Position numbers and translations under genes: made by a program. Below, one piece after another: positions 6,414 through 14,900 of a stretch of 18,507 bases of DNA (position 1 is its first letter; the number at the start of each line of letters is the position of its first letter). Below the pieces are notes generated by a model. The model was not told the origin of the DNA, did not search any database, and saw nothing but the letters and a program-made list of their open reading frames with translations. This stretch comes from Candidatus Saccharimonadales bacterium (GTDB lineage Bacteria; Patescibacteriota; Saccharimonadia; UBA4664; SCTI01): the NCBI GenBank assembly GCA_030150485.1, contig JASLFZ010000034.1:1-18507 (forward strand), read 5' to 3'.

Positions 6414-7484
6414 CTACGCTCTCATCAGGCGATCCAGTTCGCCGAGGTCAATGGCATAGTTTTTGGCTTCGTCGTAGGTGATCGTGCCGCTGTGGATGAG
6501 CTGGACCAGCACGTTATCCATCGACTGCATACCCTTGCTACCACCGGTCTGGATGACGGAGTCAAGTTGATGGCTTTTGCCCTCGCGGATAATGTTACGA
6601 GCGCCTGGGGTCACCACGAAGATTTCGGCCGCGGCAACCCGCCCACCACCAATTTTTGGTACCAGTCGCTGCGAGCAGATAGCCTGTAGCATACCTGCGA
6701 CCTGTACTCGAATCTGCTCTTGTTGGAAGGGCGGGAACACGTCGATCATACGGTCGATACTCTGGGCGGCGGAGTTGGTGTGCAAGGTCGCTAGCACCAA
6801 GTGGCCGGTTTCGGCCAGCGTAATGGCGGCGGCGATGGTTTCGAGGTCGCGCATCTCCCCCACTAGCACGACGTCGGGGTCTTGGCGCAAGCTCGAGCGC
6901 AACGCCGAACCGAACGAAAAGGTATCATAGTGGATTTCGCGTTGTACCACGATCGATTTTTTAGAGTGGTGGGCGTACTCAATCGGGTCTTCGATGGTGA
7001 TGATGTGGCGAGCCTGTTCGGTATTGATTTGGTCGATGATGGCCGCTAGCGTGGTTGACTTGCCAGAGCCGGTCGGCCCGGTTACGAGCACCAAGCCGCG
7101 GGGAAAGCTGCCGAACGTGCTTACCACCTTGGGCATGCCCAGCTCTTCCAGCGTGCGGATTTTGGTTGGGATCAACCGCAGCGCCGCCGCCACATTCCCC
7201 TTCTCATGAAAAGCGTTAACGCGGAAGCGTCCGTACTCACCAAAGCTGAAGGAAAAGTCGATCTCTTTGTCTTTGTCGAAAACCGCTTGCTGTTCTTCAT
7301 CGATCATCGACTGGACGAGCTTTTCGGTATCTGCCGGCTTGAGGACGGGAGCCTCGTCTACCGCGCGCAAGGCACCATCCACGCGCAACATCGGCGGCAA
7401 ACCAACTTGAAGGTGGAGGTCGGAGGCGTCGTGTTTGATAACCTCTTCGAGCAGTAGTTCAATTTTGAGCATAGTCTTTTCCAT
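6414..7484 (-). CDS. pilT: Type IV pilus retraction ATPase PilT, 356 aa
   Basis: PilT is the hexameric cytoplasmic ATPase that drives pilus disassembly, giving twitching motility and, in competent cells, DNA uptake. Motifs: SDLHLQVG near residue 21, Walker A GPTGSGKST at 136-144, the Asp box around ITIEDPIEY (163-170), ALRSSLRQDPDVVLVGEMRD (194-213) with the Walker B Glu210, and the His box HLVLATLHTNSA (228-239). Length is normal for PilT. The ATG at 7484 is two bases after the pilB TAA; a second in-frame ATG four codons later (7472) begins MLKIELL, which looks like the usual PilT start and is preceded by GGAAAAG, so the protein may be 352 aa. It is the only PilT-type gene in the window. Confidence 0.95.
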   Translation of the reverse strand: MEKTMLKIELLLEEVIKHDASDLHLQVGLPPMLRVDGALRAVDEAPVLKPADTEKLVQSMIDEEQQAVFDKDKEIDFSFSFGEYGRFRVNAFHEKGNVAAALRLIPTKIRTLEELGMPKVVSTFGSFPRGLVLVTGPTGSGKSTTLAAIIDQINTEQARHIITIEDPIEYAHHSKKSIVVQREIHYDTFSFGSALRSSLRQDPDVVLVGEMRDLETIAAAITLAETGHLVLATLHTNSAAQSIDRMIDVFPPFQQEQIRVQVAGMLQAICSQRLVPKIGGGRVAAAEIFVVTPGARNIIREGKSHQLDSVIQTGGSKGMQSMDNVLVQLIHSGTITYDEAKNYAIDLGELDRLMRA

Positions 7485-7486
7485 AG

Positions 7487-9265
7487 TTATGATTCCGACG
7501 CCACGCGGGCAACCTCCTCTAAGGTCGTGAGGCCGTTCAGCGCCTTGAAGTAGCCATCTTGCTTCATGGTGATCATGCCGTCAGCGATCGCCTGCTCCTG
7601 CACCTGGCTGGTGGTAGCTTTATTAGCCAAGAGTGTCTCCATGGCTTCGGTCATAGCAAAGACCTCGTAAATTCCGACCCGCCCCTTGTATCCATCGCTG
7701 CACTCCTTGCACCCCTTCCCTTTGAATAAAGTATAAGCGTTTTGGGAGGCTAAAGGCAAGGTGTCGTAGCCCAGATCCGGTTTGCGCTTGGCGGCATCGG
7801 CTTCATCGGTGGGGAGAACATTTTGGAGAGTATCCTGAATCGACTTGGTCTCGGTGGGGGTGGACTCGCGCTGCTCAGCGCACTTATCGCACACGCGTCG
7901 TACCAGGCGCTGGCCAATCACCGTATTGACGGTGCTCGCCACCAGGAATGGCTCCACCTGCATATCGAGCAGCCGCGGCAGCACACCAGAAGCGGAGTTG
8001 GTGTGGATGGTGGAAAGCACGACGTGGCCGGTGAGCGCACTCTGGACGGCCAGGCCGGCGGTCTCTTGGTCGCGGATCTCCCCCACCATGATGACGTTCG
8101 GGTCTTGCCGCAAAATGGAGCGAAGGCCGCTAGCAAAGGTCAGGCCGGCGGCGGTGTTAACCTGGATCTGGTTGATCCCCTCCATTTTGTACTCCACCGG
8201 GTCTTCCAGCGTCACAATGTTGATTTTGACGTTCTTGATTGCCTGGAGCGCCGCGTACAGCGTGGTCGACTTACCAGATCCCGTCGGCCCGGTAGCCAGT
8301 GTCATACCGTGCGGGCGATGGATTCCCTCGGTGATGACGCGCATGGCGCGACCCTTAAAACCAAGGTTCTCCAGCGTGAGCAGGGTGTTGCTTTTATCGA
8401 GTAGCCGAATAACCACCTGCTCGCCCCAAACGATGGGCGCAATGGCAATACGTAGGTCCACATCCTTCTTCTCGGTGCGAACGGTGTACTCCCCGTCCTG
8501 AGGAATACGGTGTTCATCAATTTTCAGGTTGGAAAGAATTTTAATGCGGGAGATGAGCGCTGGCTCGATGGTCTTGGGTAGGCGCATGGTTTCGCGCAGC
8601 ACGCCATCAATGCGAAAACGCACTCGCAAGTCCTTCTCTCTGGGCTCGATGTGGATATCTGAGGCGCGCGAGTTAACAGCGTACTCCAGGATGGTATTGA
8701 GGGCGCGCGTAATCGGCGCATCTTGCACCAAGTTTTGCACCTTCTTGTTCTGGTTTTGGCGCTGGTCGGCGGCGGCGTTTTCGGAGGCGTCATCCACCAC
8801 CTTGCGCAGATCGGCCGACATATCGGCGGTGTACTGATCCATCAGCTTATCGATGCTGCTTTGCGAGGCCATATAGGTTACGAGAGGCTGCCCGATCTTA
8901 CGGCCTAAGAAGTCGACCGCCTGAACGTTGCTGGGGTCCACCATGGCCACAGCCAACTTGCCCTGAGCGCGTCCAAAGGCTACCGCGTGATAGGTTTCAG
9001 CCACGTCTTTGGGAATCAGCGCCAGCATCTCCGGAGCCACCACAAAACTCGTCAGGTTAACATACTGCATACCGCTGGCCTGGGCCAGGAGCTGCACCAT
9101 ATCTTCCTCGGTAACGGCGCCGGCCTGCTGAATAACTTCCAGCAGCGGCACGCCCTCCTGGATCGACCGTACCTTATAGGCCTCCAACTCTTCCTTGGTA
9201 ACGGTTTTTTGCTCGAGCAGTATCTGCTCAATATTTTGCTGGCTTTGTGCGCTAAGTACGCCCAT
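7487..9265 (-). CDS. pilB: Type IV pilus assembly (extension) ATPase PilB, 592 aa
   Basis: PilB is the hexameric ATPase that powers pilin polymerisation. Residues 1-145 form a GspE/MshEN-type N-terminal domain, which looks degenerate: the Arg-Leu-Gly signature of c-di-GMP-binding MshEN motifs is not evident. The ATPase core has ASDIHIEP (201-208), Walker A GPTGSGKST (326-334), VTLEDPVEY (351-359), LRQDPNVIMVGEIRD (385-399) and the His box HVVLSTIHTNSA (414-425). Cys459/462 and Cys519/522 form the four-Cys zinc site characteristic of PilB/GspE and absent from PilT. It heads the pilB-pilT-pilC unit, with two- and three-base gaps. A TGCTATAAT extended -10 lies upstream, and a 13-codon reading frame starting at the predicted transcription start overlaps the pilB ATG. 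The usual Shine-Dalgarno is weak (GAGG about 14 bases upstream). Confidence 0.95.
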   Translation of the reverse strand: MGVLSAQSQQNIEQILLEQKTVTKEELEAYKVRSIQEGVPLLEVIQQAGAVTEEDMVQLLAQASGMQYVNLTSFVVAPEMLALIPKDVAETYHAVAFGRAQGKLAVAMVDPSNVQAVDFLGRKIGQPLVTYMASQSSIDKLMDQYTADMSADLRKVVDDASENAAADQRQNQNKKVQNLVQDAPITRALNTILEYAVNSRASDIHIEPREKDLRVRFRIDGVLRETMRLPKTIEPALISRIKILSNLKIDEHRIPQDGEYTVRTEKKDVDLRIAIAPIVWGEQVVIRLLDKSNTLLTLENLGFKGRAMRVITEGIHRPHGMTLATGPTGSGKSTTLYAALQAIKNVKINIVTLEDPVEYKMEGINQIQVNTAAGLTFASGLRSILRQDPNVIMVGEIRDQETAGLAVQSALTGHVVLSTIHTNSASGVLPRLLDMQVEPFLVASTVNTVIGQRLVRRVCDKCAEQRESTPTETKSIQDTLQNVLPTDEADAAKRKPDLGYDTLPLASQNAYTLFKGKGCKECSDGYKGRVGIYEVFAMTEAMETLLANKATTSQVQEQAIADGMITMKQDGYFKALNGLTTLEEVARVASES

Positions 9266-9293
9266 GGTACACCGGTTTTCCTCGCCTGCTCAT
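9252..9293 (-). CDS. Possible leaderless 13-codon upstream ORF overlapping the pilB start
   Basis: An ATG lies exactly six bases after the pilB extended -10, at the predicted first base of the mRNA. It opens a frame MSRRGKPVYHGRT ending in TAG at 9254-9252, twelve bases inside pilB and out of frame with it. At the other extended -10 promoters in this cluster, an ATG at this spacing is the real gene start, so translation here is conceivable, and could couple to or limit PilB synthesis. It may equally be chance; there is no other coding evidence. Confidence 0.25.
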   Translation of the reverse strand: MSRRGKPVYHGRT

Positions 9294-9299
9294 ACTCGA

Positions 9300-9308
9300 A
9301 TTATAGCA
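9300..9308 (-). promoter_or_regulatory. Extended -10 promoter of pilB-pilT-pilC
   Basis: TGCTATAAT is a perfect extended -10, located in the 61-bp gap between the 91-aa gene and pilB. The wider block ACGCTCATGCTATAAT (9300-9315) matches the minor-prepilin promoter block at 14 of 16 bases. No standard -35 is seen. Transcription would begin near 9293, leaving a 28-nt leader before the pilB ATG. Confidence 0.7.
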
Positions 9309-9326
9309 TGAGCGTTTTGTGAGTGA

Positions 9327-9602
9327 TTAGTGGCCAAAGGGTTGGGCGTTGCCCAAACCAGAGTGCAGATCCGGAGGGGTGTAAAAGTCTTGGGTTTGGC
9401 TCGTATCGGTGAGGGTCTGGAGGTTACTTGAGTCAAAATTGGTGGCTAAAGGCGTTACCTGCGTAACGGTCGCGGTACTGCCTTTGCTGCTGTGCTTGGG
9501 AGTCAGCAGCGTGTAGATAAAGTAGGCAGCCACCAGGAAGATGAGAAGCGCGATGACTAACTCGACAATATCTTTGGTTTTCATGGTCTTTTCAGCTTTC
9601 AT
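9327..9602 (-). CDS. Small single-pass membrane protein in the pilP position, 91 aa
   Basis: I do not recognise the family. The protein has a short basic/acidic N-terminus, one membrane helix (about residues 11-33, IVELVIALLIFLVAAYFIYTLL) and a polar, Thr/Ser-rich tail of some 55 residues with no cysteine and no lipobox. Its ATG overlaps the pilO TGA (ATGA), so it is translated with pilMNO. In diderm T4P operons this slot holds pilP, whose lipoprotein product links PilO to the secretin; this one is shorter, has a plain membrane anchor and there is no secretin in the window. A membrane partner of PilN/PilO is a fair inference. A later in-frame ATG (codon 7) is an alternative start. Confidence 0.8.
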   Translation of the reverse strand: MKAEKTMKTKDIVELVIALLIFLVAAYFIYTLLTPKHSSKGSTATVTQVTPLATNFDSSNLQTLTDTSQTQDFYTPPDLHSGLGNAQPFGH

Positions 9603-10306
9603 TTGACTGTCACCTGTTGATCGTTAACGGTAGCTTTGGCTTGGTAGTAGGTTTGAATTTGCAGGTTCGAGATGATGTCGCTCGATGAGCCGGTAAAAGT
9701 CGCCGTTACCACGCGCATTGGCCGTGCCGAAAGCTCTAAGTTGTGGAAGTAGGCCACCAGTTGGCTGTACTGACCTTCCACGGTTACATCGTAGCTAAAG
9801 GGCGTGGCGGCGGTGTTGGTCGGGGCAGCGGCGGCGCCAGAGGTTGTAGCGGCGGCGGTACTGCCAGCAGCGGTGGCCGGCGTGATCGACTTAAGCTGGA
9901 TGCCCGACGAACTCGCCAGGCTGCCCATCAGCGCCACCAGCTGGTTGAAGTCGGTGTCGGTGGGCAGCGCGTCAGCAATCAGCTGCTGCTTGTTGCTACC
10001 CAGATTGTTGTAGTTCGTGACCAGCGTACCAGCATCGTTCAGCTTCGTGCTAAGCGCCGACTTGGCTTGGGCTTCTTTAGAGATAACCTTAATATCGAGA
10101 AAGATGCGGCCCAATAAGCGATAGCCCACAAATAAGCACACAATGACAATTAAGGCGGTAATGCAGGCCACAACGGCAATATAGGTGCTCGCTGCTAAAG
10201 GCTGCTTCGCTGCTTTGGCGCTTGGTACAGGCCGCACCACTTTAGGTTTAGCGGGTGCCGGTGTAGGAGCCGAGGCCGCTGCTGGAGTGGAGCTACTAGT
10301 TGCCAT
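9599..10306 (-). CDS. pilO: Type IV pilus alignment protein PilO-like, 235 aa
   Basis: PilO pairs with PilN in the cytoplasmic membrane to align the platform. Order of parts: a Pro/Ala-rich cytoplasmic segment (1-40), longer than in typical PilO; one membrane helix (about 41-66); a coiled-coil-like stretch (VISKEAQAKSALSTKLNDAGTL); and a ferredoxin-like region typical of PilO (LPTDTDFNQLVALMGSLASSSGIQLKSI and FSYDVTVEGQYSQLVAYFHNLE). A low-complexity Ala/Thr/Gly linker separates these two motifs. The ATG is inside the end of pilN (11-bp overlap), with AGGTGA seven bases upstream. Assignment rests on the motif pair and on gene order; sequence similarity among PilO proteins is low. Confidence 0.85.
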   Translation of the reverse strand: MATSSSTPAAASAPTPAPAKPKVVRPVPSAKAAKQPLAASTYIAVVACITALIVIVCLFVGYRLLGRIFLDIKVISKEAQAKSALSTKLNDAGTLVTNYNNLGSNKQQLIADALPTDTDFNQLVALMGSLASSSGIQLKSITPATAAGSTAAATTSGAAAAPTNTAATPFSYDVTVEGQYSQLVAYFHNLELSARPMRVVTATFTGSSSDIISNLQIQTYYQAKATVNDQQVTVK

Positions 10307-10901
10307 TGGTAGTCACCTGACTCGACATAAGCGTCGTTAGTTGAAAATCAACACCACCGGTTTGGCTCGTGCTAACCGAGGTGAGCTGGACGTTGCTGAA
10401 GTAAGGCTGCTGACTGGGAGAGGCGTTCGCGCCGATCTGGGTGTTGCTCGCGCTCAAAGCTAACGCAAACTTAGAAGCTAGCTGGTAGCTCTGGGCGGTT
10501 CCGGTAACCTGAAGGTTGTTTTGCTGATCCAGCGTCAAGTTGGTTAAGGAAATTCCCTGCGGGGCAACCTGCTGTAGGACGCTAAAGAAGCGGCTGAGGT
10601 ACACCTTTTGCTGATTCAGCTGCTGCCAGGAAATGAGGTGCTCTTGCGCGGTAGCAGCGTTAACGAGCTGCGGGTAGGTTTGCAGCTTGCTCTCGCTCGT
10701 AGCGACCGATTGCTTAAGGAGCCGGATAGCAACCGTTTGGGCGGCCAAAATCACGCCAGCCGCAATAACTATGGCAAGCGCGACCACCGAAATTACGGTG
10801 CCAAGCGTGACGGCCGTCTTGCGGCGGCGCTTATCGCGCTGATGACCCTGGTATATTTCGGGGGCGAGATTGATTTTAGCGGTAGCTGCGCTTACGCTCA
10901 T
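10296..10901 (-). CDS. pilN: Type IV pilus alignment protein PilN-like, 201 aa
   Basis: PilN is a bitopic inner-membrane protein whose short cytoplasmic tail docks into PilM. The conserved tail motif is visible as KINLAPEIY (residues 9-17), followed by a basic patch (RDKRRRK), one membrane helix (about 30-54), a coiled coil and the periplasm-side/extracellular fold with LQQVAPQGISLTNLTLDQQNNLQVTG, typical of the family. The ATG overlaps the pilM stop by four bases (ATGA), so translation is coupled to PilM. Length is normal. Confidence 0.9.
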   Translation of the reverse strand: MSVSAATAKINLAPEIYQGHQRDKRRRKTAVTLGTVISVVALAIVIAAGVILAAQTVAIRLLKQSVATSESKLQTYPQLVNAATAQEHLISWQQLNQQKVYLSRFFSVLQQVAPQGISLTNLTLDQQNNLQVTGTAQSYQLASKFALALSASNTQIGANASPSQQPYFSNVQLTSVSTSQTGGVDFQLTTLMSSQVTTNGN

Positions 10902-11938
10902 TGCAGTACATCCCGTTCAGCCAACCCCACGGCAATGCCGTACTGGGTCGAGACCGACATTAATTGATCCTGTAAGCCGGCCGGATAGGCTACTTTTGTC
11001 CAGGAGTTGCCTATCTCTACCGCCAGGCCGCTCGCGGTCGAAAGGTAGGTTGGCAGCTCCGGCAGTGCCGTGGTGCCACCGGTAAGCACTAGCTTCTCGA
11101 GCTTAATATCGGGGTACTGGCCTAAGAAGAATTTCACCGACTTCTCTACCTCGCCAATCAATTGATCTAGGCTCGGCTTGATCGCCTTAAGTACCTGGCC
11201 CTCCAGCTTGGTCTGGGTCAGGCCGAACTTGTGGGTGAACTGCTCGGCTTGGGTTTCATCGAGGCCAAGGTTCTGGCCGACGGCCTTTACGAAGGTGGTA
11301 CCGCCAATATTAATCGAGCGCAGCAGCTTGGGCATGTTGGCCTGCACGATGGTGATATCGGTGGAAAGACTGCCCACATCCAGCGTCATGACCGCTAAAT
11401 CGTTGGGCTGAATGACGGCGCGAGCTAAGGCAATGGCGTTTGGCTCGAGAGCCAGCAGCTCCAGACCAGCCTGGCTAAAAATGCTGATGTACTTTTCCGT
11501 AACGGTGTTGGGCGCCGCAACCAGGAGCACCTCTTGCTCGGTATCGGTTTTGCCGGGGCCAATAACGTACCAATCGAGCTTAACGTCTTTTACAGCCATC
11601 GGGATATACTGGTCGGCCTGCAGCTGAATTGACTTAGCCAGATCGTGCGGCGGCAGCTTGGGGGTCGTAATAATACTTGCGAACACCTTGGATGAGCTAA
11701 CGCCCGCCACCACCGCTTTGGCGGTAACGTGAGCGTCCTTAACAAGTTGGCGGATGGCTTGGGCGGTGCGGGTAATATCGGCGGGCGAATCGCTCGTGGT
11801 CATGCCAGGCGGCGTAGCAACATGACCATAGGTAACGAGCTCCGGCTTGGCGCCGTTCGGCTTGAGCTGGACCAATCGGATACCGTTGGCACCGATGTCC
11901 ACCCCCACATACTCCACCTTGTGATCAAATAAACCCAT
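10898..11938 (-). CDS. pilM: Type IV pilus assembly protein PilM, 346 aa
   Basis: PilM is an actin/FtsA-fold cytoplasmic protein that binds ATP and the N-terminal tail of PilN. The N-terminus VEYVGVDIGANGIRLVQLKPNG holds the phosphate-1 loop, VMTLDVGSLSTDITIVQ the second phosphate loop, and LVLTGGTTALPELPTYLS the adenosine-binding segment. Length is typical. It opens the pilMNO unit. The ATG at 11938 has AGGA only four bases upstream, too close for a good Shine-Dalgarno, and a complete -35/-10 promoter ends eight bases before it, so the mRNA may start at the ATG itself. Confidence 0.95.
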   Translation of the reverse strand: MGLFDHKVEYVGVDIGANGIRLVQLKPNGAKPELVTYGHVATPPGMTTSDSPADITRTAQAIRQLVKDAHVTAKAVVAGVSSSKVFASIITTPKLPPHDLAKSIQLQADQYIPMAVKDVKLDWYVIGPGKTDTEQEVLLVAAPNTVTEKYISIFSQAGLELLALEPNAIALARAVIQPNDLAVMTLDVGSLSTDITIVQANMPKLLRSINIGGTTFVKAVGQNLGLDETQAEQFTHKFGLTQTKLEGQVLKAIKPSLDQLIGEVEKSVKFFLGQYPDIKLEKLVLTGGTTALPELPTYLSTASGLAVEIGNSWTKVAYPAGLQDQLMSVSTQYGIAVGLAERDVLQ

Positions 11939-11946
11939 TGCTTCCT

Positions 11947-11974
11947 ATTGTAGCATACCGCTTACGCTTGCCAA
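11947..11974 (-). promoter_or_regulatory. Promoter of pilM (TTGGCA / TGCTACAAT)
   Basis: The minus strand carries -35 TTGGCA (11969-11974), a 16-bp spacer and -10 TACAAT (11947-11952), preceded by TGC to make an extended -10. It lies wholly in the 50-bp gap after the secreted-protein gene. Only eight bases (AGGAAGCA) separate the -10 from the pilM ATG. The segment TTGGCAAGCGTAAG resembles the major pilin promoter (12 of 14 identical). Confidence 0.75.
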
Positions 11975-11988
11975 GGCTTTTGCCTCCC

Positions 11989-14900
11989 CTAGTAGCGGGG
12001 CGATGTCGTGGTGTAGCTAGGTACGATTTGGGTGAGGTTAATATCGCTCAGCCCCGGTGGCGTATAGAGGTACAGTTGGGGCGAGAAGTTGATAACCTCG
12101 CTGGGCGTGGTGGCGACGGTAGAGGTGCGGTTAAAACGGAAGTGGCGTGCAAAGGCTAATCCGTTAATGGTCAGCGCGGTGTTACAGGTTGGGTAGGTAA
12201 AGCCAGCGCCCAGCGTACTGCCACTGGCGTTCTCGCAGGTGTTGATGGTGTCGGCATAGAGGAAGGCGTCTACCCGCGTTACGCTGGGGTCGATCATGAT
12301 GTTGCCGGTGGCCACGATCGCCAGCGACCCGGTAGGCCCAAACGCGATGTTGCTGTTGATGTAGACGTTGCCGTTCACGTAAAGCGTCCAGCGCTTGGTG
12401 ATGTTGGTGGTGCCATTGGGGTTGGTGCCAAGCGTGAAGGTACCCCCGCTGGTGGTACCGGCCATAATCTTGCCATCGTAGGTGCTATCGTTAATGGCGC
12501 CAGAGCTGACCGTGGGGGCAAAGGCTCCCGCTTGGGTACCCACCTGCTGCGTAATGTTTGGCAGGCAGGTTAAGCCGTAACCCTGTTGGGTAAGCGTATT
12601 AAGGCCACCGTTGGAGTTAAAGCCGCGAATTGGCAGGCTGTTGTAGGTGCTCGTAATATTCCCCGAAGCCGAGACCACATACTGGCCCTGCGAGGTGTTG
12701 GTGTTGATGGTGCCGTAACCCGTGGGCAAGGTAGCGGCAGTGTAAGGGGTTTTACAGTTATTGCTCTGGGTCACAGTACCGGCATCGACGTCATTGTTGG
12801 TGACCTTAATACCCGGCTGCGTGACGTCCACCCGCTTAACGCAGACCGTGTTTGAGTTGCCCGTAAGCGTCCGCGGACCCGCTAGCCAGTACTCAACCAA
12901 GCTAACCTGAGCCGTATTACAAGCGGTTTGCCCAACGGCATGAACGGTCGGGTGATCCCAGGCCACATCGAGCTGAAGTTTATCGCCCCGGCTGGCTGAG
13001 CCTAGGTTCTCTAAGTTGGCCCATTGCAAGTGCTGAGAGCCATTCGGTGAAGCTAAACCATTGCAAGCCGTTGCCGGGTTATCGGCCGGGCAGTACATGT
13101 TGTTGGCAGTCATAGCGGAGTCGAGGTACCCTCCATTAGTTTGGTCGTCAACGTTATAAAATACCGGGCCACCGCTAGGATTTTTAACGGCTATGTTCGC
13201 CTGGAGGTAATACGTCCCGTTGTCATAGCCAGTTGTGCCGTTAGCAATAGGCGCCGCATAAATATAGCTCACCAGCGGATTAGCTGCCGGATTAGGTATC
13301 TTTACAGTAGTATTACAGCCGGTACTGGTAAGGCTTAGCGTACCTCCCACGAGAGAAGCATCATTACCGCCAAACTGGTCGGTAGCGGTATAATTACCTT
13401 TGCTTAAGCATGGCACCGAGCAGGAGCCCGTCGTGTCACAGCTCACTCCTGGTATGGGGCTATAGGTAACGTTGGAGGCGTTCCCCACCGTTACACCGGC
13501 CGCACCGGCGGTCGCAAAGTTACTAACCCCTTCGTAGCCGCCGGGGTCACTCGGAGAAATTGGGTTAAAGTCTTGGCAGTTCGCCTGGATTGAGTTGATG
13601 CTGCTGTAGTTAACGTTGGTTTCGTTGGCACAGTAGCGTGTATCGTTGTTACCGGAGAAGCCAGGATATACACCGATGTTACTCTGGGTGCTCCAAACCT
13701 TACCGTGCCACTGCACTTGCAGTTGGCTGTAGGCTGGCATTTTCGTAAAGTTAAAGGTGATGTTCGGCCGGGTAGTTCCGGCGCCGGCCGTGTAAGCATA
13801 GCTCAATCTACCACAGTCGGTTACCGTCCCGTTTAAGTTGATACCGCCTACGTTACAGCCGGTATAGCCTGACATATTATAGGTGACGCCACCAGTATAG
13901 AGCGGGGCGCTAAAGGTGGTTGGCTGGACGCTCCAGCCGGACGGGCCACCGCTTTGCACCAGCTTCACACTATCGATCACGATGGTGGAGGGATCGATAT
14001 TTAAGGGTATATCGTCGGTTAGCGAAGAGCTGGGCGTGTTGCTATCGTACGGATTAGTACCAGTTACGTAAAAGGTGTCTGTGCTACCTGGGCTCAGATT
14101 TGCTCCTGGCCCATAGTTGGCCGCCGCGCCAGAGAATATACCGGAATCGATTGATTTGGCCGCCACCGGCGCCACCGGCGCGGGAGTCCAGTACATGTTG
14201 TAGCCGCCGCAGTTGTTGTTACAAACCTGGGCAGCGTTCCACCCCGTCCAGCTCGCTGGATCGTTTGCCCCAATATTGGGATTGAGTGGATAGTAGTTTG
14301 GTGGCCGAACGTTATTATAGGTTGTGCCATTATAGCCCCATGTAAATACGCTCGCTGGATTACTCCCTTGGGTATTGGGCTGCATACAGAACGGCTCGCC
14401 CTGGTTCCAATTTAGATAGAAAGAGCCGTTGGCATCGGTGGAGAGATACTGGCTGCCATCGCTGGAACTCATATCGCTGTAGGTGCAGTTGGCACTTACC
14501 GAAACCAGATTTGATTGGTTCGCAAACCGCTGGCCGGTAGCCGCGACCGGGTCTGATTGCACGTTGCCAGAGACGGTGATGGGATTATTTACGACCAGAC
14601 ACAAGCTGTTCGCACTGGTGCGGTAGTAAAGGTCGCCACCGTTTACACTGGCGCCTGAGGAGGTATTTCCATTGACATCACCCTTGGAAATATCACCACT
14701 TATGCACAGCGAGCCGTTTTGGTGGGCGTAGTTCGGATTGACATGAAAGGTAACGCTATAGTTCTTCTGGCCAAGCGTACTCATGTGCGCTCCATGCCAC
14801 ACCGCAGATTCACCCTGCCCCAAACAGGTTGAGTGACCCGGATCACCTGGGTTCGGGTCCGACCACTGATACTCGGTGCCCTGCTGTATAAAGTCTTTAA

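Noticed and set aside
7823..8501. Two long plus-strand open frames (193 and 218 codons) across pilB
   Set aside because: They are antisense to a well-supported PilB with intact motifs and give low-complexity or Arg/His-rich translations with no domain.
11986..12000. CCCC-N7-GGGG at the stop codon of the large secreted protein, considered as a terminator
   Set aside because: Stem of only four base pairs and no T-tract on the minus strand.
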